A stretch of 64,000 nt of DNA from Bacilli bacterium (GCA_017435465.1 JAFSEX010000019.1:1-64000); one strand, 5' to 3'; shown: positions 18,548 to 27,025, numbered from the stretch's first letter. Numbers and translations are program-made. The notes: generated from the sequence alone by a model not told the origin.

Positions 18548-18577
18548 AAATAATTCCAGCAATGGAATTATTTTTCA
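18548..18577 (+). terminator. Terminator after xseAB
   Basis: AAATAATTCC / GGAATTATTT stem (18548-18557, 18564-18573), a 6-base loop and a T run. Confidence 0.85.
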
Positions 18578-18639
18578 TTTATAATATTTAAATATCATCT
18601 CATAATAATAATGTAGTCTGTGATACTATAGAAAAGGAG

Positions 18640-19644
18640 ATGATTAAAATTTTTAAAAAATTTAAAAACATTGTAATTAGTATTACACTATCTCTACTCA
18701 CTATTATACCCAGTAATGTTTTAGCTTATTCAGATAAAATAATTCCAGGTGGTGAAAATATTGGCATACAAATTGATACAAAAGGTATAATGATTGTTGG
18801 ACTTTATAAAGTAAATGATATTTATCCTGGACGTGAAGCTAATTTAAAAGTTGGAGATATAATTACTAAAGTAAATGATGAAGTATGTGAAAATATTTCT
18901 GAAATGGTTAAAAAAATAGAAAATTTAGAAGATAAAGCCAATATTAAAATAACTTATTTAAGAAATAGCGCTGAAAATGAAACGACTTTAAAATTAGTTA
19001 AACAAAAGGATAATGTATATCGTACTGGATTATATGTTAAAGACTCAGTAAATGGTATTGGTACACTAACATATATTGACCCTGAAACTAAGTTTTATGG
19101 TGCATTAGGACATGAAATAATAGAAACTAATTCAGGTAAGAGACTTGATATAAAAGATGGAAAAATCTATAAATCAGATGTTACAAGCATAGATAAAAGT
19201 AGTAGGGGAAATCCAGGTGAGAAAAACGCTAAATATTATCCAGAAGAAGTTTTTGGTAATATAAAAGAAAATACAACTTCTGGTATATTTGGTACTTATA
19301 CTGATGAACTTCCAAATAAAGATACATTAAAAGTTGGTACAAAAGAAGATGTTAACCTTGGTAAAGCAACTATTAGAACAGTTTTAGAGGGTAACAAAAT
19401 TGAAGAATTTGAAATTCTAATTACTAAAGTTGACTATAATCTTGCTAGTACAAAAAATATTTTATTTGAAATAACTGATGAAAAACTTCTTACAAAAACA
19501 GGTGGAGTTGTTCAAGGTATGAGTGGTAGTCCAATAATTCAAAATGATATGATAATAGGCGCAGTTACACACGTGATAGTAGATGATACTACAAAAGGAT
19601 ATGGAATATTTATAACTACAATGTTGGAAGAAGGTGAAAATTAG
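18640..19644 (+). CDS. spoIVB: SpoIVB family serine peptidase
   Basis: A 334-residue exported PDZ-serine peptidase of family S55. In spore formers SpoIVB is secreted from the forespore and signals pro-sigma-K processing in the mother cell. Visible parts: N-terminal signal/anchor (about 10-30), PDZ domain (about 50-120, with ANLKVGDII), catalytic His in YGALGHEI (near 157), and a GVVQGMSGSPII nucleophile loop (near 289) before VTHVIVDD. The start is uncertain. The ATG at 18640 is embedded in AAGGAGATGATT, itself almost a full-length Shine-Dalgarno sequence; an ATT at 18649 sits at ideal spacing and no other usual start is near. The gene follows xseAB, as in the broader Bacillus region. Confidence 0.88.
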   Translation: MIKIFKKFKNIVISITLSLLTIIPSNVLAYSDKIIPGGENIGIQIDTKGIMIVGLYKVNDIYPGREANLKVGDIITKVNDEVCENISEMVKKIENLEDKANIKITYLRNSAENETTLKLVKQKDNVYRTGLYVKDSVNGIGTLTYIDPETKFYGALGHEIIETNSGKRLDIKDGKIYKSDVTSIDKSSRGNPGEKNAKYYPEEVFGNIKENTTSGIFGTYTDELPNKDTLKVGTKEDVNLGKATIRTVLEGNKIEEFEILITKVDYNLASTKNILFEITDEKLLTKTGGVVQGMSGSPIIQNDMIIGAVTHVIVDDTTKGYGIFITTMLEEGEN

Positions 19645-19667
19645 GAGTATTTTACTCCTAATTTTTA
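19641..19667 (+). terminator. Terminator after spoIVB
   Basis: TTAGGAGTA / TACTCCTAA stem (19641-19649, 19653-19661) with a T run. It includes the spoIVB stop codon. Confidence 0.85.
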
Positions 19668-19711
19668 CAAATATTTTAAAATAATTATGGTTAAATAAAA
19701 TTGGTGATACT

Positions 19712-20062
19712 ATGATTAAAGTTTTAAAGAATATAATTATATGTTGTATTATATCAATCATTTTAGTTATTATACTAAAGAATAATACTGAATCAATATA
19801 TGTAGATATAGTAAATCCTAGTAATGCTAAAGTAGTATTTAATTCAATTTTAGGAGATAGTGTTGAAATAAAACGTGGAAATTTTATTACAATTGATATT
19901 AATAGTGATTTAGATGAATATAAGATTATAGATACTAACAATCTTTTAAAGATTGAAAATAATAGAATAAGTGCTGAAAATATTGGTAAAACAGAGATTT
20001 ATGTAATAAGTTTAGATGAAAAGATAAAATCTAATATTTATACTATTAATGTTATTGAATAA
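19712..20062 (+). CDS. Small membrane-anchored Big-like domain protein
   Basis: A 116-residue protein with one N-terminal hydrophobic helix (about 5-24) and an extracellular domain of beta-strand character. The pattern LLKIENNRISAENIGKTEIYVIS near 77-100 resembles a Big_2 (Ig-like) domain and matches the partial protein at 3-137. Its function is unknown; it may be a small wall or membrane-associated adhesin. The ATG has a GGTGATACT site. Flanked by terminators on both sides, so monocistronic. Confidence 0.6.
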   Translation: MIKVLKNIIICCIISIILVIILKNNTESIYVDIVNPSNAKVVFNSILGDSVEIKRGNFITIDINSDLDEYKIIDTNNLLKIENNRISAENIGKTEIYVISLDEKIKSNIYTINVIE

Positions 20063-20076
20063 ATTTTGAAAAAATT

Positions 20077-20098
20077 AAGACTTAAAAGTCTTTTTTTG
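20077..20098 (+). terminator. Terminator after the Big-like gene
   Basis: AAGACT / AGTCTT stem with a TAAA loop, followed by seven T. Confidence 0.8.
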
Positions 20099-20127
20099 TT
20101 ATAATTATTGTATAGTAGGTGAGAGTA

Positions 20128-20388
20128 ATGAAAAGAATGATTGAATATATTCCAACAGGAGTTTGTTCTAGAAAAATTATTATTGAAATAGAAAATGATA
20201 TTATTAATAATTTAAAAGTAATTGGTGGATGTTCAGGTAATTTACTTGGAATTAGTGCTTTGTGTAAAGGAATGAAAGTTGATGAAGTTATTCAAAAATT
20301 GAATGGGATAAAATGTGGTATGAAACATACTTCTTGTCCAGATCAAATTTCAAAAGCATTATTAAGTATTAAAGAAGGTGTAAAATAA
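20128..20388 (+). CDS. TSCPD domain protein (TIGR03905 family)
   Basis: An 86-residue protein. The start is the ATG at 20128 after AGGTGAG; the upstream GTG at 20119 lies in that site. The sequence carries conserved cysteines in the TSCPD pattern: GVCSRK, GGCSGN, CKGM, KCGMKHTSCPDQI. The family resembles the C-terminal zinc-binding tail of class II ribonucleotide reductases; a stand-alone function has not been established to my knowledge. It abuts the DUF1846 gene with no gap. Confidence 0.85.
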   Translation: MKRMIEYIPTGVCSRKIIIEIENDIINNLKVIGGCSGNLLGISALCKGMKVDEVIQKLNGIKCGMKHTSCPDQISKALLSIKEGVK

Positions 20389-21849
20389 ATGAAGAAAGGT
20401 TTTGACAACAAAAAATATTTAGAAATTCAAAGTGAAAAAATATTAGAAAGAATTAAAATGTTTGACAACAAATTATATTTAGAATTTGGTGGTAAAATAT
20501 TTGATGATTTTCATGCTGCTAGGGTATTACCAGGCTTTGAACCGGATTCTAAAATACAACTTTTAAGAACTTTAAAAGATGATTTAGAGATAATTTTTTG
20601 TATAAGTGCGAAAGATATTGAAAAAAATAAAATACGTGCAGATCATGGTATAACATATGATATGGAACTATTAAGATTAATTGATAGTTTAAGAAAATTG
20701 GATTTGACAGTGTCAAGTGTAGTTATTACACAATTTTCAGGACAACCATCCGCACAAACTTTTAAAAATAAATTAGAAAGATTAGATATTAAAACATATA
20801 TCCATACTTATACAAAAGGTTATCCTACTGATGTAGATGTTATTGTTAGTGATGAAGGATATGGGGCAAATCCATATATTGAAACTACTAAACCATTAGT
20901 AGTAGTTGCAGCACCTGGCCCATGTAGTGGGAAACTTGCTACTTGTTTATCACAGTTGTACCATGAACATAAAAGAAATATCAAGGCTGGATATGCAAAA
21001 TTTGAAACATTTCCAGTATGGAGTTTACCACTTAAACATCCTGTAAATGTAGCGTATGAAGCTGCTACTGCAGATTTAAAAGATGTTAATATGATAGATT
21101 CATTTCATTTAACTGAATATGGAATAACAGCTGTAAACTATAATCGTGATTTAGAAGTATTCCCAGTACTTAAAAATATTCTTTACAAAATAACTGGAGA
21201 ATATATTTACAAATCCCCAACAGATATGGGTGTAAATATGATTGGTAGTTGTATAATAGATGATAATATAGTTTGTGAAGCTTCAAAACAAGAAATTATT
21301 AGAAGATATTATAATAGTTTGTGTGATTATAAAAAAGGTGAATTAGAGTTGGATGCATCCCAAAGAATAAAAGTCTTAATGGACGAATTATCAATTAAAA
21401 CATCTGATAGAAAAGTAGTAGAGCCTACATTAAATAAATTAATTGAAAAGAAAACAAATGTAATTTCAATTGAAATAAATGGTGATATTATTTCCGGAAA
21501 AGATTCTAAAATAATGAGTTGTTCGGCATCTATGATAATTAATACAATCAAAAAACTTGCTAAAATTGATGATGAAATTCATTTAATTTCTCCTATAGTT
21601 TTAGAACCAATGCTAAAATTAAAACGTGAAATATACAAAAATGATGATGTGTTAAGTTTACATGATGTGTTGACTGCACTTAGTATATGCGCCGCAACTA
21701 ATCCTACGGTTGAGATTACATTATCAAAAATTAAAAACTTAGAAAATTGTGATGCACATGCAAGTTGTATATTGCCAGATGAAGATTTAAAAATATTAAA
21801 GAAACTTAAAATAAATGTAACATCTGAACCAGTTTTTAATACAAAATAA
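20389..21849 (+). CDS. DUF1846 family protein
   Basis: A 486-residue protein of the DUF1846 (UPF0371) family, at normal length. Family landmarks: [25 protein letters not shown] near the N-terminus, a FSGQPSA loop, [19 protein letters not shown] near 180, and [13 protein letters not shown] near 280. The protein looks cytosolic. Crystal structures of the family exist as I recall, but I do not know a confirmed reaction. The start lies directly after the TSCPD stop, with AAGGTG in the end of that gene, so the two are co-translated. Confidence 0.9.
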   Translation: MKKGFDNKKYLEIQSEKILERIKMFDNKLYLEFGGKIFDDFHAARVLPGFEPDSKIQLLRTLKDDLEIIFCISAKDIEKNKIRADHGITYDMELLRLIDSLRKLDLTVSSVVITQFSGQPSAQTFKNKLERLDIKTYIHTYTKGYPTDVDVIVSDEGYGANPYIETTKPLVVVAAPGPCSGKLATCLSQLYHEHKRNIKAGYAKFETFPVWSLPLKHPVNVAYEAATADLKDVNMIDSFHLTEYGITAVNYNRDLEVFPVLKNILYKITGEYIYKSPTDMGVNMIGSCIIDDNIVCEASKQEIIRRYYNSLCDYKKGELELDASQRIKVLMDELSIKTSDRKVVEPTLNKLIEKKTNVISIEINGDIISGKDSKIMSCSASMIINTIKKLAKIDDEIHLISPIVLEPMLKLKREIYKNDDVLSLHDVLTALSICAATNPTVEITLSKIKNLENCDAHASCILPDEDLKILKKLKINVTSEPVFNTK

Positions 21850-21873
21850 AAAAGTTCCACTTGGAACTTTTTT
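21848..21873. terminator. Terminator between DUF1846 and the microprotein
   Basis: AAAAAAGTTCC / GGAACTTTTTT stem (21848-21858, 21863-21873), symmetrical, so usable in both directions. Confidence 0.85.
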
Positions 21874-21958
21874 AAATCATAATTAAACTTGCTACAAATG
21901 TCGCAATCATTGCAATTGCCAAAACTAAAGCTATAATTTTTCTAGTTTTTTTACCCAT
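21872..21958 (-). CDS. 28-aa membrane microprotein, Prli42-like
   Basis: Reading the - strand gives a 28-residue peptide that begins MGKKTRKIIALVL and ends in a hydrophobic helix and MI. A GAGGTG ribosome site precedes the ATG, which supports translation. Basic start, one short membrane helix containing AIAMIAT, and length near 30 match my recollection of Prli42, the stressosome-associated miniprotein of Firmicutes. DUF4044-type small proteins are an alternative. It lies opposite in direction to its neighbours and shares the bidirectional terminator. Confidence 0.5.
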   Translation of the reverse strand: MGKKTRKIIALVLAIAMIATFVASLIMI

Positions 21959-22063
21959 TTTTTATACACCTCGATATAATTATAATAAATATCAAAATAA
22001 AAATCAAATATTTAAGTAATAAATTTGAATTTTACAAATATAATTAACTGGGTGAAGAAATAA

Positions 22064-22693
22064 ATGAGAAAATTATTCAAAATAATAAACGTAGAATTTA
22101 AAAAACATAAAAAATTACTAATATTTGTAACAATTCTTCTAACAATTGGATTAATAACTGGATCACTATTTATTACAATTTTAAATGATAGCGATAAAAA
22201 ATTAGTGTTAGAAACAATTACTAATTATTTTAATCAAATAAAATTAAATAAAGTTGATTTTTTATATTGTCTTAGGACAAGTTTAATATCTAATTTAATA
22301 TATATATTATTCATTTGGTTATTGGGTATATCAATAATAGGAATTCCTTTAATATTATTTTTAATTTTTATTAAAAGTTTTATATTAGGTTTTTCAATTG
22401 GTTCAATTATATGTAAATATGGTTTTAGTGGAATATTATTATCCCTTAGTTATACATTTCCACATCATATTATAAATATTATAATTGTAAGTTTTATTGG
22501 ATTATATGCGCTAAAAGTATCCTTATCTTTATTTCAATTAATATTTAGTAAGAAACAAATTAATTTTAAAATAATTATTAGAAAATATTTTGGTGTGTTA
22601 ATAATTACTATTATACTTGCAATCATGTCTTCTTTGATTGAAACATTTATTACACCATACTTTATTAATTTATTTTCTTTTCTTATTAAATAG
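22064..22693 (+). CDS. spoIIM: Stage II sporulation protein M (SpoIIM)
   Basis: A 209-residue integral membrane protein with about five hydrophobic helices, beginning with a short basic cytosolic tail. The pattern of a first helix near 20-42, a short extracellular loop, then helices near 70-115 with a GFSIGS stretch, PHHIINI near 142, and a final pair of helices fits SpoIIM. SpoIIM joins SpoIID and SpoIIP in the complex that degrades septal peptidoglycan during engulfment. A SpoIIP gene is present at 29860-30888; SpoIID is not seen here. Monocistronic, with a GGGTGAAG site. Confidence 0.85.
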   Translation: MRKLFKIINVEFKKHKKLLIFVTILLTIGLITGSLFITILNDSDKKLVLETITNYFNQIKLNKVDFLYCLRTSLISNLIYILFIWLLGISIIGIPLILFLIFIKSFILGFSIGSIICKYGFSGILLSLSYTFPHHIINIIIVSFIGLYALKVSLSLFQLIFSKKQINFKIIIRKYFGVLIITIILAIMSSLIETFITPYFINLFSFLIK

Positions 22694-22714
22694 TTTACAT
22701 ATGTACTAAAAAAC

Positions 22715-22743
22715 TTGAAAATTAGACATATTTATGTTAATAT
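22715..22743 (+). promoter_or_regulatory. Promoter of mnmA (extended -10)
   Basis: TTGAAA (22715-22720), a 17-base spacer and TAATAT (22738-22743) preceded by TGT. Predicted transcription start near 22750, at the base of the leader hairpin. Confidence 0.65.
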
Positions 22744-22753
22744 GTAAATAGAT

Positions 22754-22784
22754 TAGTACTTAATCAATAACTGATTGGGTACTA
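22754..22784 (+). promoter_or_regulatory. mnmA leader hairpin
   Basis: A 13-bp stem (22754-22766 with 22772-22784), including two G-U pairs, closed by a 5-base loop, lies between promoter and start codon and is followed by a weak T-rich stretch. It could be an attenuator or a 5' stabiliser. Confidence 0.5.
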
Positions 22785-22811
22785 TTTATTTAGTTATCGT
22801 GTGGTGAGATT

Positions 22812-23924
22812 ATGGATAAAAAAGTTATTGTTGGAATGAGTGGGGGAGTTGACTCTTCAGTTGCGGCGATTCTATTAAAAGAACAAGGATACGTTGTTGA
22901 AGGATTATTCATGCGCAATTGGGATAGTATGATGAATAATGATATTTTAGGTAATCCCGATTTAGAAAAAAATGATATTTGTCCTCAAGAACAAGATTAT
23001 AATGATGCTTTAGAAGTTTGTAAAAAACTTAATATTCCTTTACATAGAGTAGACTTTGTAAAAGAATATTGGGATTATGTATTCGAGTATTTTTTAGATG
23101 AATTAAAACGTGGTAGAACTCCTAATCCAGATATAATGTGTAATAAGTTTATTAAATTTGATTTATTTATCAAAGAAGCTAAAAAACTAGGTGCAGATTA
23201 TATCGCAACAGGCCATTATGCTAGACTAAAAGATGGTAAGTTACTAAGGGGTTTAGATAATAATAAAGATCAAACATATTTTTTATGTCAGTTATCAAAC
23301 AATCAACTTGATAATGTATTATTTCCAGTAGGAGATTTAAATAAAAGTGAAGTTCGTGAAATAGCTTCTAAATTTGATTTAATAACTGCAAATAAAAAAG
23401 ATTCAACCGGTATATGTTTTATTGGGGAGAGAAACTTTACAAATTTCTTAAAAAATTATCTACCAAATCAACCTGGTAAAATAATTGATATTGACACTAA
23501 TGAAGTAATTGGTGAACATATTGGACTTATGCATTATACTATTGGACAACGTAAAGGTATTGGTGTATCTGGAAATAAAGAAAAATTATTTGTTGTAGGT
23601 AAAAACATTGAAGATAATATCTTATATGTTTCATTTGGAGATGATAGTGAATACTTATATTCAGATGAAGCAATAATTGAAGATATGAATTTTATTAGTG
23701 ATTTAAGACCAACTAATGCAAGCGCAAAATTTAGATATAGACAACAAGATATTCCAGTTGAAATTGAATATATTGATGAAAAACATATAAAAGTTAGATA
23801 TCCTGAAAAAGTACGAGCGGTAACACCTGGACAAGCATGTGTATTATATTTAGGTGAAGAATGTCTTGGTGGGGGAATTATTAAAGAAATAAGAAAAAAC
23901 AATGAAAAGTTGTGGTATTTATAA
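22812..23924 (+). CDS. mnmA: tRNA-specific 2-thiouridylase MnmA
   Basis: A 370-residue enzyme that thiolates U34 of tRNAs for Lys, Glu and Gln, using ATP and a persulfide donor. The PP-loop GMSGGVDSS lies near residues 8-16. The two catalytic cysteines are visible in NPDIMCNKF (near 110) and TGICFIGE (near 202). A GHYAR motif lies near 135, and a C-terminal beta-barrel ends in LGGGIIKE. The length is standard. GTGGTGAG ribosome site; own promoter and a hairpin-bearing leader. Confidence 0.95.
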   Translation: MDKKVIVGMSGGVDSSVAAILLKEQGYVVEGLFMRNWDSMMNNDILGNPDLEKNDICPQEQDYNDALEVCKKLNIPLHRVDFVKEYWDYVFEYFLDELKRGRTPNPDIMCNKFIKFDLFIKEAKKLGADYIATGHYARLKDGKLLRGLDNNKDQTYFLCQLSNNQLDNVLFPVGDLNKSEVREIASKFDLITANKKDSTGICFIGERNFTNFLKNYLPNQPGKIIDIDTNEVIGEHIGLMHYTIGQRKGIGVSGNKEKLFVVGKNIEDNILYVSFGDDSEYLYSDEAIIEDMNFISDLRPTNASAKFRYRQQDIPVEIEYIDEKHIKVRYPEKVRAVTPGQACVLYLGEECLGGGIIKEIRKNNEKLWYL

Positions 23925-23943
23925 TTTTACACTTTATTAATAC

Positions 23944-23971
23944 TTGACATTATTCATAATCATGGTAAAAT
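23944..23971 (+). promoter_or_regulatory. Promoter of the XRE-type regulator
   Basis: TTGACA (23944-23949), a 16-base spacer and TAAAAT (23966-23971) preceded by TGG (extended -10). A strong promoter with a leader of only about 23 bases. Confidence 0.7.
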
Positions 23972-24000
23972 TATTAATGTGGAATATGGAGGTTTTCATA

Positions 24001-24771
24001 ATGGAAGAACTTAACAAAGTTTTACAAGAATTAGATATTTCAAAAGTTCGTTTAGCAAAATTCTTAGGTGTTTCTAGACAAATGGTATATAACTATTTAG
24101 ATAGTGATAATTTGGAGAAAATGCCTACAGATAAAAAATTAAAATTATTTGACTTATTAAATATTGAAGATTTAAATGATTTAAAAAAACTTAAAATTGA
24201 TGCTGAATATTCAATGGAAATAGATTCTAAATTAAATCAAGGAGTTAAGAGAGTTTCAAACGAGAATACAACAGTTGATTTAAAAGGATTAAACAAAAAT
24301 GATGCTGAAATTTTAAATAATATTTTCAATTATATTAAAGATAAATTAATGGATGATAAAACAGATACATCATCAAATATATTTAAATATTTATATCATT
24401 TTTTACAATCAATGGACAATGCTAAAGAGTTAAAATATATTTTAGGTTATGTTTCAAAATCTACTGGATTTACTGATCCTAATAAATTTGTTTTTAATGA
24501 AGACCAACAATTTATTTTTGAAGGTATTATGTATTCAGCAATGACATTATATACTAATGGTGGAGCATCAAAAAGTAAAGTTGCTGAATCCCATAGACGT
24601 TGGGTTTCTGAAATTGAAGCTAAAAAAGAAGAAAAATTAAGTAGAACTCAACAATTAAATTCTGCTAAAGTTCAAGCTTTAAAAGAACTTGGTTATTCTG
24701 AAATAAATGAAACTAATGCTGGCGAAGTATTAGAAAAAATAGCAGAAATTCAATCTAGAAATGTAGTTTAA
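24001..24771 (+). CDS. Helix-turn-helix (XRE-like) regulator, unknown targets
   Basis: A 256-residue protein. The start is the ATG at 24001, 8 bases after GGAGG; the longer upstream frame runs across the promoter. Residues about 1-60 form a lambda-repressor-like helix-turn-helix (DISKVRLAKFLGVSRQMVYNYL). The remaining 190 residues are helical and charged, with no recognised sensor domain: a central region (near 95-175) with ILNNIFNYIKDKL and a C-terminal coiled-coil-like stretch with KKEEKLSRTQQ. The strong promoter suggests an abundant DNA-binding protein. A terminator and then the small peptide gene at 24853 follow. Confidence 0.75.
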   Translation: MEELNKVLQELDISKVRLAKFLGVSRQMVYNYLDSDNLEKMPTDKKLKLFDLLNIEDLNDLKKLKIDAEYSMEIDSKLNQGVKRVSNENTTVDLKGLNKNDAEILNNIFNYIKDKLMDDKTDTSSNIFKYLYHFLQSMDNAKELKYILGYVSKSTGFTDPNKFVFNEDQQFIFEGIMYSAMTLYTNGGASKSKVAESHRRWVSEIEAKKEEKLSRTQQLNSAKVQALKELGYSEINETNAGEVLEKIAEIQSRNVV

Positions 24772-24800
24772 ACAATCCAATTATTTGGATTGTTTTTTTT
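24770..24800 (+). terminator. Terminator after the XRE gene
   Basis: AAACAATCCAA / TTGGATTGTTT stem (24770-24780, 24785-24795), a 4-base loop and eight T. Confidence 0.9.
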
Positions 24801-24852
24801 GACAACAAATAAAATTTATTATATAATTAATTCATGATAGGAGGATTAAAAA

Positions 24853-25029
24853 ATGGAATTAACAAATGAACAATTAAATAAAGTTATTGCAGGTAATTCA
24901 CATGGGATGAGTGAAGATGCTGCACTTCAAAATGAAAATCTATATAGAGAAAAAATGATTGAAAAATTAAAAGAAGAAAAAGAAAAATTGATTGATAATA
25001 ATCAAAAAAACAATAACAAAAATAAATAA
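24853..25029 (+). CDS. 58-aa charged peptide with leader-like N-terminus
   Basis: A 58-residue ORF with an excellent AGGAGGA site (24839-24845). It starts MELTNEQLNKVIAG, which resembles double-glycine-type peptide leaders (acidic or polar helix, Leu at -7/-4-like positions, ending in AG). What follows is a hydrophilic helical stretch rich in Glu, Lys and Asn, not a hydrophobic bacteriocin core. It is unlikely to be a classical bacteriocin; a signalling peptide or a small structural protein is possible. No transporter or modification gene is adjacent. The transcript probably ends at the terminator at 25147-25177. Confidence 0.65.
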   Translation: MELTNEQLNKVIAGNSHGMSEDAALQNENLYREKMIEKLKEEKEKLIDNNQKNNNKNK

Positions 25030-25146
25030 TATTTTATACAAAATTTAACAGTAAATCATTTAATTTAATAAAACATTCAGTTTCTTATATACTTTTTTTA
25101 ATATTTTGTATTGTATTAATTATAATCAATTTATTAAGTGGAATAT
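25030..25146 (+). other. Possible start-less membrane peptide frame
   Basis: Between the 58-aa gene and the terminator there is an open frame ending at the TAA at 25146-25148 that encodes a basic stretch followed by a strongly hydrophobic helix (SYILFLIFCIVLIIINLL). It has no ATG, GTG or TTG and no clear ribosome site. It may be a remnant, a chance AT-rich hydrophobic frame, or use a non-standard start. Confidence 0.25.
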
Positions 25147-25177
25147 AAAAAATCACAAAATTTATTGTGATTTTTTT
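25147..25177 (+). terminator. Terminator after the small peptide gene
   Basis: AAAAAATCACAA / TTGTGATTTTTT stem (25147-25158, 25165-25176), a 6-base loop and a T run. Confidence 0.9.
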
Positions 25178-25183
25178 GTTATA

Positions 25184-25598
25184 ACTCCCCTTTTTTATTA
25201 ATAATAAAAATAGGGGAGAGTATGTATTTAGTATTTTTATATTTATATTCAACATATTAAATTTAAATCAATTTAGATGAATAATTCATCAACTATGAAT
25301 TATAAATTTGATTTAAATTTAATAAAAAATATGTAATAATTAATAATATAGTTATATTATAGGATAATGAATAATTAATATAATAATTAAATTAAATAGA
25401 ATTTATATCATAAATGTAATTTTTTTTGTTAAAATAATATTTATATTAATTGAGAGTATAATACAAAATAAATTTAATTATTAAATAATTAAATTTAAAG
25501 TGATGTGCTGGTAATTTGATTAGTTTTAGTAGTGTATAATATAATTATATAGCTGATAAAATTGATAATATATACTGTATATATTACCTATACTATTC
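25184..25598. other. Palindrome-rich AT-rich non-coding region beside dif
   Basis: No gene is visible here. The stretch holds a CTCCCC...GGGGAG hairpin (25184-25217), a large imperfect inverted repeat whose outer 16 bp are perfect (about 25257-25323), a 13+1+13 bp perfect palindrome (25470-25496) and a short palindrome around the CTG near 25570. It separates the last + strand gene from the convergent murF and ends at dif. Such a gap between opposing replichores fits a replication terminus. Confidence 0.7.
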
Positions 25599-25626
25599 AC
25601 TTCCTATAATATGTATTATGTTAACT
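25599..25626. other. dif: dif chromosome-dimer resolution site
   Basis: The 28 bases begin ACTTCCTATAAT and end TATTATGTTAACT. Compared with the Bacillus subtilis dif sequence as I recall it, 25 of 28 positions agree, with both XerC/XerD-binding arms retained. It sits exactly where gene direction switches from + to -, which is the expected place for the terminus. A XerD-type recombinase is encoded at 5576-6454. Confidence 0.85.
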
Positions 25627-25645
25627 TCTTTATTTTGGAATTATT

Positions 25646-27025
25646 TTATTCAGATATAATACTATTAACTATCTTATCTAATCCTATTTTTCTAGAACTT
25701 TTAAAATATACTACACTTCTCTTATATTTATTTAAATCTAATTTAATTGAATCAGAAATTAATTTATAATCATTATCAGAATTAATTTTTAATTCTTTTT
25801 TTATTATTTTTAAATTATTTACTGCTTCATTAATGAATTTTATTTCATTTCCTGAAGTATATAATACATCTATATTGCTAGAATTAATTAATGTACCAAT
25901 TTTATGATGATAATATTTGCTCCACTCCCCTAGTTCTAACATATCGCCAAGGTAGAGTAGAATGTGATATTTTTTTTGATATTTTTTTAAAACAAACTCA
26001 ATACCACTTTTCATAGAATCGTAATTAGCATTATAACTGTCATTTATAATTAAATTATTTTTATATTTAATTAATTCCATTCGCATTTTAGGATTTTTAT
26101 GTAATTTAAGATATTTTTTAATTTTATTAGGTTTTATATTAAAATGTGACGCTATTTTATATGCTAGAATAGAGTTAATTAAATCAAACTCCCCTACTTC
26201 ATTAATTTTAATTTTTTCTCCTTGTATTTTAAAATTAATCTTATTATTCTTTCTTTTTAAATCAGTTATATCATCATAACCATATCTACATATATTTAGA
26301 TGATTATTTAAATTAATAGAATTTAAATAATCATCTTCTTTATTTAAAATAAGTAATCCATTTTCTTTTAATCCAGTACATATCTCTAATTTAGCTTTCA
26401 AAATGTTTTCTCTTGAACCTAGTAAACCTATATGTGCGGTACCAATATTTGTAATAATTGCGATATCAGGAAGTGCTATTTTACTTAACTTTTCAATTTC
26501 ACCTAAATGATTCATACCCATTTCTAAAATACATATATCATGTCCTTTTAATTTTAAAAGAGTTAAAGGTAATCCAATATGATTATTTAAATTACCTTCG
26601 GTTTTTAAAACATTATAATCATATTTTAATACATCATATAATATATCTTTTGTGCTAGTTTTACCATTACTTCCTGTAATTGCAATTAAAATTGTATCTT
26701 TATTTTTTAGTCTATTATGGTGTGCTAATTTTGACAATGCTTCTAGGGTATCATCAACCTCAATAAGTGCAATATTTTTCTTTTTACATATTCTAATTAT
26801 ATTTTTCTTACTTTTATAATTTTTAGTAATTAAACACCCCACTACCCCATTTTTAATAGCATCTAATATAAAATCATTCCCATCATATTTTTGTCCAATA
26901 ATCGGGATAAAAAGGCCATTAGAATTCACTTTTTTACTATTAGTAGTAAATGTATCTATATTTTTAGAATTGTCATATATTAAATTTCCATTAATTATTT
27001 TACTAATTTCTTTAGCAGTATACAT
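25646..27025 (-). CDS. murF: UDP-N-acetylmuramoyl-tripeptide--D-Ala-D-Ala ligase
   Basis: A 459-residue cytosolic Mur ligase that adds D-Ala-D-Ala to the UDP-MurNAc tripeptide, completing the peptidoglycan precursor. The N-terminal domain starts with the MurF-type YTAKEISKIINGNL and TNSKKVNSNGLFIPI. The ATP loop ITGSNGKTSTK lies near 112. LEMGMNHLGEI near 164, TNIGTAHIGLLGS near 186 and NDSYNANYDSM near 325 are MurF landmarks. AGGAG site 8 bases before the ATG. It is the first gene of the right arm, convergent on the terminus, and appears to be expressed alone. Confidence 0.95.
   Translation of the reverse strand: MYTAKEISKIINGNLIYDNSKNIDTFTTNSKKVNSNGLFIPIIGQKYDGNDFILDAIKNGVVGCLITKNYKSKKNIIRICKKKNIALIEVDDTLEALSKLAHHNRLKNKDTILIAITGSNGKTSTKDILYDVLKYDYNVLKTEGNLNNHIGLPLTLLKLKGHDICILEMGMNHLGEIEKLSKIALPDIAIITNIGTAHIGLLGSRENILKAKLEICTGLKENGLLILNKEDDYLNSINLNNHLNICRYGYDDITDLKRKNNKINFKIQGEKIKINEVGEFDLINSILAYKIASHFNIKPNKIKKYLKLHKNPKMRMELIKYKNNLIINDSYNANYDSMKSGIEFVLKKYQKKYHILLYLGDMLELGEWSKYYHHKIGTLINSSNIDVLYTSGNEIKFINEAVNNLKIIKKELKINSDNDYKLISDSIKLDLNKYKRSVVYFKSSRKIGLDKIVNSIISE

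Noticed and set aside
19462-19941. 159-codon - strand frame across spoIVB and the next gene
   Set aside because: Crosses a terminator and two real genes on the other strand; no ribosome site.
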